Positions 8,252 through 17,762 of a stretch of DNA of 64,000 nucleotides are shown here, one piece after another. The stretch's first letter is position 1, and every line of letters starts with the position of its first letter. The stretch is taken from contig DCVT01000006.1 in the NCBI GenBank assembly GCA_002328075.1, positions 4,046-68,045 on the forward strand. The letters run 5' to 3'. Source of the DNA: Anaerolineales bacterium UBA2181 (GTDB taxonomy: Bacteria; Chloroflexota; Anaerolineae; Promineifilales; UBA4811). The notes below the pieces were generated by a model. That model did no database searches. It was not told the origin of the DNA and worked only from the letters and a program-made list of their open reading frames with translations. Made by a program: the position numbers and the translations under genes.

Positions 8252-9439
8252 GTGGCCAGGTTAGCAATAGATGGCGGCACGCCAGTACGAGACACTCTCC
8301 TGCCATACGGCCGGCACAGCATAGACGAGGCCGATATTGCAGCCGTGGTCAGCGTGCTGCAGAGTGACTGGCTCACCACCGGTCCCAAGGTCGCTGAATT
8401 CGAAGAGGTGTGGGCAGCGCGGGTCGGCGCCCTCCACGCTGTGTCAGTGAACTCGGGCACGGCTGCCCTTCACGCAGCCGCCTATGCTGCCGGCATTGGG
8501 CCCGGCGACGAGGTCATCGTCACCCCAATGACATTCGCTGCCACTGCCAACTGCGTGCTCTATCAAGGGGGCAAACCGGTCTTTGCCGATGTGCGACCGG
8601 ATACGCTCAATATTGATCCGGCGGCGGCAGCTGCGGCGGTGACTCCCCGGACGCGGGCGATCATCGCCGTGGATCTGGCCGGGCAACCGGCCGACCTCGA
8701 CGAGTTGCGAACCGTCGCGGAGCGGCACGATCTTGTGCTCATTGAAGACGCGGCGCACGCGCTGGGCGCCACCTACAAAGGGCAACCGGTGGGCGCTATC
8801 AGCCACCTGACCACCTTTAGCACCCATCCGGTCAAACACGTCACAACGGGGGAGGGGGGGATAGTCACCACGGACGATCCCGAGATGGCCAAGCGGATGC
8901 GCTGGTTTCGAAATCACGGCATCACCACCGACCATCGGCAAAGAGCGGCCGAGGGCGGCTGGTTCTATGAGATGGAGGGGTTGGGGTACAACTACCGCTT
9001 GCCTGATATCAACTGCGCCTTGGGTCTGAGTCAACTGAGAAAGTTCGATGGTTGGCTGGCTCGCCGGCGCGCGATCGCTGATCTCTACCAGGAAGCCTTT
9101 TCCAGCACACCCGAGATCAGGACACCCAAGGTCTTGGCAATGAACCACCCGGCATGGCACCTGTACGTGATTCAACTGGTGCTGGAGCGGCTGAGGGTCG
9201 GACGCCCGGAGGTCTTTGCAGCCCTGCGGGCAGAGGGTATCGGGGTCAATGTCCACTACATTCCGGTCTATTACCACCCCTATTACAGGGCGCTTGGGTA
9301 CGAGCGTGGGCTGTGTCCAGTCGCAGAGAGGGCTTACGCGCAGACCATCACCCTTCCCGTGTTCCCGACCATGTCTAGCGGGGACATCAGCGATGTGGTC
9401 GTGGCCGTTGAGAAAGTGATCTCTGCCTATCGCGCATGA
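8252..9439 (+). CDS. pseC: UDP-4-keto sugar aminotransferase
   Basis: This 395-residue DegT/DnrJ-family enzyme aminates the PseB product to UDP-4-amino-4,6-dideoxy-AltNAc. The PLP lysine is in STHPVKHVTTGEGG (Lys195), with EDAAHALGA at about 165 and NSGTAALHAA at 67-76. The N-terminus LAIDGGTPVRD and the C-terminal HVYIPVYYHPYY-like segment match PseC closely. The GTG start at 8252 is set by the short gap after pseB. Confidence 0.93.
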   Translation: MARLAIDGGTPVRDTLLPYGRHSIDEADIAAVVSVLQSDWLTTGPKVAEFEEVWAARVGALHAVSVNSGTAALHAAAYAAGIGPGDEVIVTPMTFAATANCVLYQGGKPVFADVRPDTLNIDPAAAAAAVTPRTRAIIAVDLAGQPADLDELRTVAERHDLVLIEDAAHALGATYKGQPVGAISHLTTFSTHPVKHVTTGEGGIVTTDDPEMAKRMRWFRNHGITTDHRQRAAEGGWFYEMEGLGYNYRLPDINCALGLSQLRKFDGWLARRRAIADLYQEAFSSTPEIRTPKVLAMNHPAWHLYVIQLVLERLRVGRPEVFAALRAEGIGVNVHYIPVYYHPYYRALGYERGLCPVAERAYAQTITLPVFPTMSSGDISDVVVAVEKVISAYRA

Positions 9440-9483
9440 CGCCCAGTGGTACGCGAAACGGCATGCCAGAGGAGGTATGATTG

Positions 9484-10628
9484 ATGCGATATTGTACCAG
9501 GTGCGTGATGCCTGACACGAGACCCGGATCGGTGTTCGGCGCGGACGGAGTATGTCAGGCTTGTCGGAATTTCGAGAGACGGACCCTGGTCGATTGGCAG
9601 GCCCGATTCGCGGAGTTGGGTTCCCTCTGCGAAAAACACCGACGAGAAGACGGCCGCTACGATTGCGTGATCGCCGTCAGCGGCGGTAAGGACAGCACTT
9701 TCCTGACCTACATGATGAAAGAGCGCCTGAGCATGAACCCCTTGCTCGTCTGCGTGGCGGATCCGTTCACTCACACGGGCGCAGGAGTCCACAACCTTCA
9801 GAACCTGCAAGAGACGTTCAACTGCGACACTTGGGTGTTCAGAGTGAGCGCAGATCTATTCAGGAGGGCCACACGGATAGGGTTTGAAGAGTTGGGCGAG
9901 CCGCTGCGATTCATCGAGGCTGCCATCTACACGGTGCCTCCCAGGCTTGCAGTGGCCCTCAACATCCCTCTGATCATTTATGGGGAAAATGCCGCCTATA
10001 CCTACGGCGCGACCGTCGAGGATTCATGCAGTGCGCAGCCGTTCATCGTGGCCGGGCATAGTTCCTCCGGGCAGAAACTGGGCGCTAGAATCACCGACTT
10101 TTGGTGTGCTCGTGGGATTCCGCTCCAAGAGCTGAACGCCATCGCCCCCACCTCCGAAGAAGAACTAAGCCGAGTTGGCCCCAGGCGGTATTCTTGAGTT
10201 ACTTTGTGCCATGGGATGATGAGCGGAATTACCAGATCGCCAAACGTTACGGCTTTATGGACCTTCATCACGAATGGAACCGCGAGGGGTTTATCGAAAA
10301 CTATGGGTAGATAGACTCGTTGGCCTATATCGTTCATCTCTGGATGAAGTACCCCAAATTCGGGTTCTCCAGAGCCACCGATATCGCGTCGCGGTGGGTG
10401 AGAAAAGGCAAGATCACTAGAGATGAGGCCGTGAATTGGGTAATGCACCATGACCACCTGTTGGATCACAGGGCCATGGAGGATTTCTGTTCTTTCATGG
10501 GGTACCGGCCGCGGCAATTCTGGGACATCGTGGAGAAGTTTTGGAATCCGTAGCTTCTTGATGAGTCAGAGAGCATCCGGGCGCTCAAGCACCCGGTCTA
10601 CGCCAACTTGTTGAAAGCGGAACAATGA
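9484..10628 (+). pseudogene. pseA: PseA-like N-acetyl sugar amidotransferase, broken
   Basis: The reading frame begins with YCTRCVMPDTRPG, then the PP-loop SGGKDST, and matches the PseA/WbpG amidotransferase family, which turns an acetamido into an acetamidino group. It is interrupted three times. One base is missing near 10180-10183, where GGCCCCAG should contain a fifth C. The frame then continues as LSYFVPWDDERNYQIAKRYG. In-frame TAG codons follow at 10308-10310 (IENYG/IDSLAY) and 10551-10553. The tail RALKHPVYANLL ends with TGA at 10626-10628, overlapping the next ATG as ATGA, so the original gene end is preserved. ATG 9484 has a GGAGG site. Two intact relatives lie downstream. Confidence 0.85.
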
Positions 10629-11286
10629 CTGGCGTTTCAACCGAGCAGATGAAGCAATGGACGGGCGAATTCGGCCGCGAGTATACCGAGAGGAACCTCC
10701 TCTCTCTCGGACAGGTAGACGCCCTCTACCACCGAAACTATGGACTGACGAGAAGCCATCTCAATGAGCAGTTCCTTGCCGGGATCGCCCGCACTAGCCG
10801 GGTTCTGGAAGTCGGGTCAAATGTCGGCAATCAACTACTATTTCTCCAGCACATGGGGTTTGGCGCGTTGTTTGGAATTGAGCTGCAGTCTGACGCGGTG
10901 GAACTCGCCAAATCGCGAACCAAGCGCATCAACCTCATTGAAGGGACTGCGTTCGACATTCCGTTCAAGGATGGGTTTTTCGATCTCGTGTTCACCTCGG
11001 GCTTGCTCATACACATCAGCCCGGCCGATATTCACACGGCCCTGGCGGAGATTCATCGCTGCACCAGTCGCTACATCTGGGGGTTGGAGTATTATGCGGG
11101 GCAGACCACGGAGATCGAGTATCAAGGCAGAAAGGGCTGCTCTGGAAGTCCGATTTCGTGCGTCTGTACCTGGACCAGTTCCAGGATTTGGAGCTGATCC
11201 GGGAAGAGCGCCTGAGGTACGTGGACAGCGAAAACGTGGACGCCATGTTCCTACTCGGAAGACGAGGGCAACTGCCCGGGTTATGA
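10625..11286 (+). pseudogene. pseudaminic-acid-associated methylase, frameshifted
   Basis: This is a class I SAM-dependent methyltransferase of the kind found in pseudaminic acid loci: VLEVGSNVGNQLLFL is the SAM-binding motif (about residues 58-72) and FDLVFTSGLLIHI the post-motif. After YQGRK near 11128-11134 the frame loses one base. The true continuation GLLWKSDFVRLYLDQF lies in the next frame and ends at TGA 11284-11286, which overlaps the next start as ATGA. The unshifted frame ends early at 11197 with an unrelated tail. Either a real lesion or a sequencing error; the neighbouring broken gene favours decay. Confidence 0.8.
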
Positions 11287-12032
11287 GCGAGTCGCGCGTG
11301 ATTGCCATCGTTCAGGCACGCATGGGTAGCAGCAGGCTGCCCGGCAAGATCCTGTGCGATATCGACGGAGAGACGATGCTGGGCCGCATAGTACGTCGTT
11401 TGCAGCGGGCGCGGTCGCTCGATGCAGTGGTGATAGCAACGACCTGCGTCCCCGGCGACGATGCAACCGAGGGAGAGTGCACACGACTCGGCGTGCCCAG
11501 CTTTCGAGGAAGCGAGCACGACGTTCTGGACCGCTTTTTTCGAGCATCCGCGGAACACCGGGCAAGCGTCGCGGTGCGCGTCACTGCGGATTGCCCACTG
11601 GTTGATCCCCAGGTAGTGGACTGGGTGGTGAATGAGTTCTCGGCTGCTGACGTGGATTATGCCAGCAATGTACTGCAGCGGACGTTTCCCCGAGGACTGG
11701 ACGTCGAGGTGATAAGCTACTCCGCCCTTGAGCGTGCCTGGCGCGAAGATGACGACCCGAGCTCGCGGGAACACGTCACCCCTTGCATCTATCGCCATCC
11801 TGACCGGTTTCGGCTCCACGGTGTGGTCAACGCCGAAGACCATTCCGGTTATCGCTGGACAGTGGACACGCCAGAGGACCTGGCCTTTGTGCGGAAGATC
11901 TATACTCACCTTGGGCACGACGAGTTCTCGTGGCAGGACGTGTTGGCGCTTCTGAGACAGCGGCCGGAGTGGGCCGAGATCAACCGTCACGTGCAACAGA
12001 AGGTGGTGGCTTACCGTGAACCATCACCCTGA
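11283..12032 (+). CDS. SpsF/PseF-like cytidylyltransferase-family protein
   Basis: The 249-residue protein begins AIVQARMGSSRLPGKIL, the nucleotide-binding signature of the SpsF branch of CMP-sugar synthetases. VRVTADCPLVDP (about 100-111) is the metal and sugar-binding segment. In Bacillus sps operons SpsF sits with PseC/G/I homologues. It probably activates pseudaminic acid with CTP here, since no other PseF-type gene is visible. The assignment depends on context. Start ATG 11283 overlaps the repaired methylase stop; its own end overlaps the next gene by 17 bases. Confidence 0.8.
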   Translation: MSESRVIAIVQARMGSSRLPGKILCDIDGETMLGRIVRRLQRARSLDAVVIATTCVPGDDATEGECTRLGVPSFRGSEHDVLDRFFRASAEHRASVAVRVTADCPLVDPQVVDWVVNEFSAADVDYASNVLQRTFPRGLDVEVISYSALERAWREDDDPSSREHVTPCIYRHPDRFRLHGVVNAEDHSGYRWTVDTPEDLAFVRKIYTHLGHDEFSWQDVLALLRQRPEWAEINRHVQQKVVAYREPSP

Positions 12033-13566
12033 CCAACCGACCCTGATCATCCGCGCCGACGCCAGCGCGGCGATGGGTACCGGTCACGTCATGCGCTGCC
12101 TGGCATTGGCGCAAGCCTGGCAAGACCGCGGTGGCAAAGTCACGTTCGTCATGGCAGAAACCACGCCAGCCATTGAAGCGCGACTCGAGGCGGAGGGTAT
12201 GACTCGTTCGCGCTTGGGCGCGACCGGGGGCAGCGAGACCGACGCTGAATTGACGGCCCAGCTGGCGCGCGACGAGCAGGCAAATTGGGTGGTGGCCGAT
12301 GGTTATCAGTTTGGTGCAGCGTACCAGCAAGCCATCCTGGAAGCGGGGCTGAGGTTGCTGTTTCTGGACGACTGCGGCCACGCAGAACACTACTTTGCTG
12401 AGGTGGTACTCAACCAGAACATCTACGCTGACGAGTCGCTTTACGCCGACCGTGAACGGCACACACGCCTGCTGCTTGGCACCAAATACGCACTGCTGCG
12501 ACGTGAATTCAGACTGTGGCAAAATACTCGTCGCGTCATTCCTTCGGTGGCTCGCCGACTGCTAGTGACCATGGGGGGTGCAGATCCGGACAATGTGACT
12601 CTCAAGGTCGTCGGAGCCTTGGAGGGAATTGATGTCGAAGGTGTTGAGGTGGCAGTCGTGGTAGGTGGCGGCAACAGGAACGCCGAGGTACTGGAAAGGG
12701 CAGCAATAGACCTGCACTCCGGCCGACCGGACCTTTGCGTGCGCATTGAGCGTAACGTGACCGACATGGCGGGCCTTATGGCATGGGCGGATTTCGCCGT
12801 TTCAGCCGCCGGCAGCACCTGCGGGGAATTGGCCTTCATGGGCATGCCCAGCCTCGTACTGGTTCTGGCCGACAATCAGGAATCGGTGGCGGCCGGGCTG
12901 GATGCCGCTGGCGCGGCGATTAACCTTGGCCGGGCTAGCGGCGTGACGGCTGCGGCAATCGCCTCGGAGCTAACCGGCCTGGCCGGCGCGCCTGGACGGA
13001 GACTGGCGATGTCGCAGCGCGGACAGGCGCTGGTGGACGGGGATGGTATCCGTCGGGTGCTGCAGGAAATGTGGCAACCACAACTGTCGTTGCGGCCGGC
13101 ACAGGCGGCCGACTGTCGCCTGCTCTGGGAATGGGCCAACGATCCGCTCACACGGGCAGCCTCTTTCTCGTCAGAGCCCATACCCTGGCAGGAACATGTG
13201 GCGTGGTTCAACGCTCGATTGAACGAGTCCCGGACGTTTTTCTTCATTGGGTTGGATGGCGCTGCAACCCCAATTGGTCAGATTCGCTTTGAGATCGATT
13301 GCGAGAGCGCGACGGTGTCCGTCGGTTTGGCGCCGGTTAGTCGTGGACGGGGTTACGGCAGCCACTTGATCCGCCTGGCTTCGCGACAGCTATTTGGGAC
13401 CACGGCGACCAGGCGAATCCATGCGTACGTCAAGCCGATCAATCTGCCTTCCGTGAACGCCTTCACCAGAGCCGGATACATCCGTGCTGGAATGGCCCAG
13501 GTCCGGGGACAGCCAGCCCTCCACCTAGTTCAGATCAAGGAGAGCCTTCATGACCAGCCAGTTTGA
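12016..13566 (+). CDS. PseG-PseH fusion: UDP-sugar hydrolase plus N-acetyltransferase
   Basis: The 516-residue protein joins two pathway steps. Residues 1-355 match PseG, a GT-B-like hydrolase that removes UDP from UDP-2,4-diacetamido-trideoxy-altrose: IRADASAAMGTGHVMRC at 13-29 and AAGSTCGELAFMGMP near 265. Residues 358-510 are a GNAT acetyltransferase (SLRPAQAADCRLLWEWAND, then GRGYGSHLIRLA for acetyl-CoA), as expected for PseH, which acts just before PseG. GTG 12016 is used as start, overlapping the previous gene by 17 bases. It also overlaps pseI by 17 bases. Confidence 0.88.
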   Translation: MNHHPDQPTLIIRADASAAMGTGHVMRCLALAQAWQDRGGKVTFVMAETTPAIEARLEAEGMTRSRLGATGGSETDAELTAQLARDEQANWVVADGYQFGAAYQQAILEAGLRLLFLDDCGHAEHYFAEVVLNQNIYADESLYADRERHTRLLLGTKYALLRREFRLWQNTRRVIPSVARRLLVTMGGADPDNVTLKVVGALEGIDVEGVEVAVVVGGGNRNAEVLERAAIDLHSGRPDLCVRIERNVTDMAGLMAWADFAVSAAGSTCGELAFMGMPSLVLVLADNQESVAAGLDAAGAAINLGRASGVTAAAIASELTGLAGAPGRRLAMSQRGQALVDGDGIRRVLQEMWQPQLSLRPAQAADCRLLWEWANDPLTRAASFSSEPIPWQEHVAWFNARLNESRTFFFIGLDGAATPIGQIRFEIDCESATVSVGLAPVSRGRGYGSHLIRLASRQLFGTTATRRIHAYVKPINLPSVNAFTRAGYIRAGMAQVRGQPALHLVQIKESLHDQPV

Positions 13567-14782
13567 GGTCAGCGGGCGGCGCATTGGACCGGGTTCGCCG
13601 GTGTACGTGGTTGCCGAGCTCTCGGCGAATCACAACCAGGATCTCGACGAGGCGGTGCGGCTCGTCCACGCGGCCAAGCAAGCATGCGCCGACGCAGTCA
13701 AGCTCCAGACCTATACCGCCGACACACTGACGATCCGCTCGGATCGGGAGTACTTTCGTGTTGGAGGTGGGACACTGTGGGATGGACGCACGCTGTACGA
13801 TCTCTACCAAGAAGCCTTCACCCCCTGGGACTGGCAGCCGAAACTGAAAGAAATCGCAAACGAATTGGGGATGGATCTCTTTTCCACCCCTTTTGACCCC
13901 ACGGCAGTGGATTTCTTGGAGACGATAGACGTCCCCGCGTACAAGATCGCCTCATTTGAGATTGTGGATCTTCCCCTGATTAGGCGGGTGGCGCGAACTG
14001 GCAAGCCGTTGATCATCTCCACCGGTATGGCCACATTGGCAGAGATTGACGAGGCAGTGACCACCGCCCGTGAAGCTGGTGCGTCACAGATCGCTCTGCT
14101 CAAGTGCAACAGCGCCTATCCCGCTCCGCCTGACGAGATGAACCTGCGCACCATTCCGCACATGTCAGAGGCCTTTGGCGTACCGGTGGGCCTGTCGGAC
14201 CACACACTGGGGATTCCGGTGCCAGTGGCGGCCGTCGCGCTCGGCGCGTGCATCGTGGAGAAGCATTTCACGCTCTCGCGCGCCGTGCCAGGGCCGGATA
14301 GCGCCTTTTCGCTGGAACCGGACGAGTTCCAGGCCATGGTAGAGGCCATCCGAACGACTGAACTGGCCTTAGGTCAAGTCAGCTACGAGGTAACCGAGGC
14401 CGAGATGTCGAGCCGCGTGTTTCGTCGGTCCTTGTTTGTCACCCGAGACATGAAAGCCGGGGAGCAATTCACCCACGAGAACGTGCGCTCCATTCGGCCG
14501 GGTCATGGGCTGCAGACGCGGCACCTGGAAGCGATCCTCGGCCGGCGGGCAACCGAGGACATCCCACGGGGTACACCACTGGCGTGGACCCACGTACTCG
14601 GCGACGTTGAGGCTGGACGTCTGCGGCACACCCATGGACTTCCAAGTGCAGTTTCGTTGTCATGTGCTGGCGGATCCGAGTCGGGAGTTGCTTTCCATTC
14701 CTGGCGAACCCGGGCATCGACAGCCAGTGGCGAGGTGGATACTGAGCAGCAAACCGCCGGCGATGGACATCCTTCCGGTTGA
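13550..14782 (+). CDS. pseI: pseudaminic acid synthase
   Basis: A NeuB-family enzyme that condenses the PseG product with phosphoenolpyruvate. The N-terminal TIM barrel (about 10-280) has VVAELSANHNQD, KLQTYTADT, DLFSTPFDPTAVDFLE and EKHFTLSR. The SAF (antifreeze-like) domain follows (about 290-350), ending near GTPLAWTHVL. Family members are about 350 residues, but this frame runs on to 410 with a tail that looks unlike the family, so the 3' end may be altered or the stop lost. ATG 13550 lies inside the end of the fusion gene, implying translational coupling. Confidence 0.9.
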   Translation: MTSQFEVSGRRIGPGSPVYVVAELSANHNQDLDEAVRLVHAAKQACADAVKLQTYTADTLTIRSDREYFRVGGGTLWDGRTLYDLYQEAFTPWDWQPKLKEIANELGMDLFSTPFDPTAVDFLETIDVPAYKIASFEIVDLPLIRRVARTGKPLIISTGMATLAEIDEAVTTAREAGASQIALLKCNSAYPAPPDEMNLRTIPHMSEAFGVPVGLSDHTLGIPVPVAAVALGACIVEKHFTLSRAVPGPDSAFSLEPDEFQAMVEAIRTTELALGQVSYEVTEAEMSSRVFRRSLFVTRDMKAGEQFTHENVRSIRPGHGLQTRHLEAILGRRATEDIPRGTPLAWTHVLGDVEAGRLRHTHGLPSAVSLSCAGGSESGVAFHSWRTRASTASGEVDTEQQTAGDGHPSG

Positions 14783-14801
14783 CGGTCGTCAAGAGCAGGT
14801 G

Positions 14802-16307
14802 ATGCCGCTTGACAAACCAGGTCTATGGGCAAGCCTTCAAAACCTGGGGGGAAAGTCACTTGTCTACGGCGTGGGAGGGATGGCCTCAAGGTTGGCAGGG
14901 TTTCTGCTGATTCCCCTGTATACCCGCCATCTGACAACTTCTGATTACGGAATCATGGCGGTGACAGGAACGATCACCTCGGTGTTGAGTATTCTGTTTC
15001 CACTGAGCTTGCACAGTGCTGCTGGTCGCTTCCACTTTTCCGCGCGAGACGAAGGGGAGCGTCGACTGACCATCGGCACCATTTGGATCAGCATGATCCT
15101 GGTCGGGTTGGGCGCAGCGGTTGTGCTGGACCAATTCGGCAGTCATATCTTCCCTGTGATTTTCAGGGATGTGCCTTTTCACCTCTATATTCGGCCGGCA
15201 ATCTGGATTTCGTTTTTAAGCACGCTCAGTCTACTGCCGCTGGTAACCCTGCAGGTCCGAGAACGACCAGTACCCTACGTACTGATCACTTTATCGAGGA
15301 CTTTGTTGACGATCGGGCTGGTGGTTAACTGGGTCGTACGTCGCAGTCAGGGGGCATATGGATACCTGTTAGGCACTTTGCAGGCATTGGTGATCCTCGC
15401 CATTCCACATGTCATCCTGACGCTCCGAAACGCGCGTTTGACCTGGAGACGTGACATCTTCACTGCTGCACTCGCATTTAGCCTGCCGCTGGTACCACAC
15501 AGTCTGGCCGGTTGGACGCTACAGCTCTCCGATCGTGCGATCCTGCAGCGCGTTGTGCCTCTGGGAGAGCTGGGATTGTATTCACTGGGATACCAGCTGG
15601 GTACTGCCATGAGTCTGTTCTCCGCTGCGGTCAACGCTGCGTGGGTTCCATTTCTCTACAAGGTTGATGCGCAAAAAGGTGACGCCGCAAAACCCGAGCT
15701 GGCCCGACTTACGACCTACTATGTTTTCTTCCTGTGCTTTATGGCTCTGGGTTTGGCTTTGTTGGCAAGAGAGATCATTTTTTTGATCGCGGCACCTTCT
15801 TTTCACGCAGCTTTTCGCGTGTCGCCGTGGGTCGTTGGCGGATTGTTGTGGGATGGTCTATACTACATTCCCGTCAGCTTCTTGTTCCTCAAGCGAAGAA
15901 CTGGATTGATCCCCTTGATCACGGTGTCTTCCGCCGTCGTCAACGTGTTGCTCAACATCTGGCTCGTCCCACAATATGGCATCATGGCAGCAGCATGGGC
16001 AACCTTTCTATCCTTTGGCCTCATGCTGGCTTTGGCTTGGGTTCTGGCAGTGCGGGTATATCCTTTTCCGTACGAGTATAAGAGGCTGGGCACAATCGTG
16101 CTGGCGGGAGTCGTTCTTTTCGCGTTGGGTGTCAGGTTGCAGGCGGGTTCGGTTCAAGTGGTCCTGGTTGGCAAGGGGGCATTGCTTCTCAGTTATCCTT
16201 TTGTTTTGGCCCTTCTGGGTTTCTACACACGTTCGGAGAAGAAAACAGCTTGGCGTAGCGTTCGGCAAGTGTTGACCGCATTGCATGGTATTGTGCACCC
16301 ACGATAG
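14802..16307 (+). CDS. Wzx-type polysaccharide flippase
   Basis: About 500 residues and 12-14 hydrophobic segments. The N-terminal pattern SLVYGVGGMASRLAGFLLIPLY followed by TRHLTTSDYG is typical of oligosaccharide flippases of the MOP superfamily. It would move the lipid-linked repeat unit across the membrane. An open frame extends upstream to 14505 over pseI; the flippase motif begins just after ATG 14802, so that start is used, though GTG 14799 and ATG 14763 are possible. Base composition is visibly lower in GC than the flanking sugar genes. Confidence 0.85.
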   Translation: MPLDKPGLWASLQNLGGKSLVYGVGGMASRLAGFLLIPLYTRHLTTSDYGIMAVTGTITSVLSILFPLSLHSAAGRFHFSARDEGERRLTIGTIWISMILVGLGAAVVLDQFGSHIFPVIFRDVPFHLYIRPAIWISFLSTLSLLPLVTLQVRERPVPYVLITLSRTLLTIGLVVNWVVRRSQGAYGYLLGTLQALVILAIPHVILTLRNARLTWRRDIFTAALAFSLPLVPHSLAGWTLQLSDRAILQRVVPLGELGLYSLGYQLGTAMSLFSAAVNAAWVPFLYKVDAQKGDAAKPELARLTTYYVFFLCFMALGLALLAREIIFLIAAPSFHAAFRVSPWVVGGLLWDGLYYIPVSFLFLKRRTGLIPLITVSSAVVNVLLNIWLVPQYGIMAAAWATFLSFGLMLALAWVLAVRVYPFPYEYKRLGTIVLAGVVLFALGVRLQAGSVQVVLVGKGALLLSYPFVLALLGFYTRSEKKTAWRSVRQVLTALHGIVHPR

Positions 16308-16337
16308 ATTCCCGCAGAGATAGGGAGGAATCAGTGC

Positions 16338-17762
16338 ATGTCAGCCAACTCGAGATCCAGAGCCATTTCAGCCGCAGCAGTGCGGGAGAGAATCTGTCAC
16401 ATAGAGTCAAAACATGACCTGCTACAATACATGGTTGACGGCTGGTGTGTGTGGCCTTTGCTGCGAACCCAGGTGGCAGTGAGATTGGCCAATCATCCCT
16501 TAGTGGGAAACAAGCATTTGACGCGCAGAAAGCGGCTATCCATGGCGGTACAGGATGCTTGCAGGTTGTCTCGTGTGCGACGGGCGCGCTATGTTGTCGA
16601 GTCTTACTTGTCGGCGCGCGGCGAACAGGAAGGCGGTCTATTCAAGGATCACTTTTTTGACGATCTTCTTCGGGAGATCGGCGAGTATTTCAAGATCGAA
16701 AGCCTCAACAACAAAGCATTTCTGCCAAGAAGCGACGCGGCGTTGATCCGGAGCGACCTCACGACGAGCCTGTTCGAGTTGGTGTCCGGCTTTCTGGCAC
16801 GAACGGGATGCGCTGGACGTGTCCGCACGGTGGCCGAGAGCTTAAGCCAATGCCTTCATCAGGAGTTGGGGCCAAATGCTCTGACCTCCGGGGCGATTGA
16901 ACGAACCATATTGCGCTTCCTATGGGCGAAGAGACTATATTCCTGGTTGTTGAAACGGATTGACCCTGAATTCCTGCTGGTGGCTGACCCCGGCGAGCAT
17001 GACATCGTGGCAGCCGCCAAGGAGCGCGGTGTTGTGGCAATCGAGTTCCAGCACGGTTTTGTCGACAGGAACCACTCATCCTACTCCTGGTCCGCATATG
17101 CCGCCAGGTTCAGACGTTGCATGCCAATACCTGACCGCCTTTTTATCTACGGAACGCACTGGGAAGAGGAGTTGGTCGCCACAGGTTTTTGGCGCGAAGA
17201 GATATGTGTGGTTGGCAGCCCGAGGATAGACCAGTACCGGGCGGTCAGAAGCACGGCGGAACCCATGAAGGATATCGCGTTAGTGGTTACAGCACAGGGA
17301 ACAGATTCCGAGGCCTTAATCGCCTTCCTGTTAGCTTTCCTGTCCTTGGTTGGCACACCGTTGCCCTTTCATCTATACGTCAAGCTGCACCCGGTATACG
17401 ACACGAGCAGACAGCCGTACGATGCAGCATTCCTGCCACACCGGAATGTTCATGTTCTGCTTGGCAGCGAACCGCCGTCCACCTTTGAATTGCTGGCCCG
17501 GGCCCACCTTCACGCGAGCATCGCATCCACGTGCCATTACGAAGCCTTGGGCTTGGGCGTTCCCACTGTCATCCTGCCGCTCTCCGGGTATGAAAACGTT
17601 CTGCATCTCTACCATAGCGGTCACGCTTTCCTTGCACAGACTCCGCGGGATCTGTCTGATATCGTCCAGAGGCTTCACAATATGAATGCACCGGTATGCT
17701 CAGCCGATCACTACTTCAGACCAGACGCTATCGAGAATATTAAGCGGGAGTTGGGACTGTGA
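16338..17762 (+). CDS. GT-B-like capsule-type glycosyltransferase, unassigned
   Basis: This 474-residue protein is not confidently placed. Its C-terminal half carries features seen in capsule and CDP-glycerol/polysialyl-type transferases: FQHGFVDRNHSSY (about 235-247), VVGSPRIDQY, KLHPVYD (about 348-354) and ALGLGVPTVILP near the end. The N-terminal half (1-200) is helical without known motifs. It follows the flippase and overlaps the first amidotransferase as GTGA. It may transfer pseudaminic acid, but nothing in the sequence proves the donor. A strong AGGGAGGA site precedes ATG 16338. Confidence 0.6.
   Translation: MSANSRSRAISAAAVRERICHIESKHDLLQYMVDGWCVWPLLRTQVAVRLANHPLVGNKHLTRRKRLSMAVQDACRLSRVRRARYVVESYLSARGEQEGGLFKDHFFDDLLREIGEYFKIESLNNKAFLPRSDAALIRSDLTTSLFELVSGFLARTGCAGRVRTVAESLSQCLHQELGPNALTSGAIERTILRFLWAKRLYSWLLKRIDPEFLLVADPGEHDIVAAAKERGVVAIEFQHGFVDRNHSSYSWSAYAARFRRCMPIPDRLFIYGTHWEEELVATGFWREEICVVGSPRIDQYRAVRSTAEPMKDIALVVTAQGTDSEALIAFLLAFLSLVGTPLPFHLYVKLHPVYDTSRQPYDAAFLPHRNVHVLLGSEPPSTFELLARAHLHASIASTCHYEALGLGVPTVILPLSGYENVLHLYHSGHAFLAQTPRDLSDIVQRLHNMNAPVCSADHYFRPDAIENIKRELGL

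Noticed and set aside
10308..10553. Possible TAG recoding (two in-frame amber codons in the pseA-like gene)
   Set aside because: TAG is used as a normal stop elsewhere in the window, for example at 7244-7246, and the same gene also has a frameshift, so decay is simpler.
14505..14801. Upstream extension of the flippase frame
   Set aside because: It overlaps the conserved SAF domain of PseI; flippase similarity begins only after 14802.
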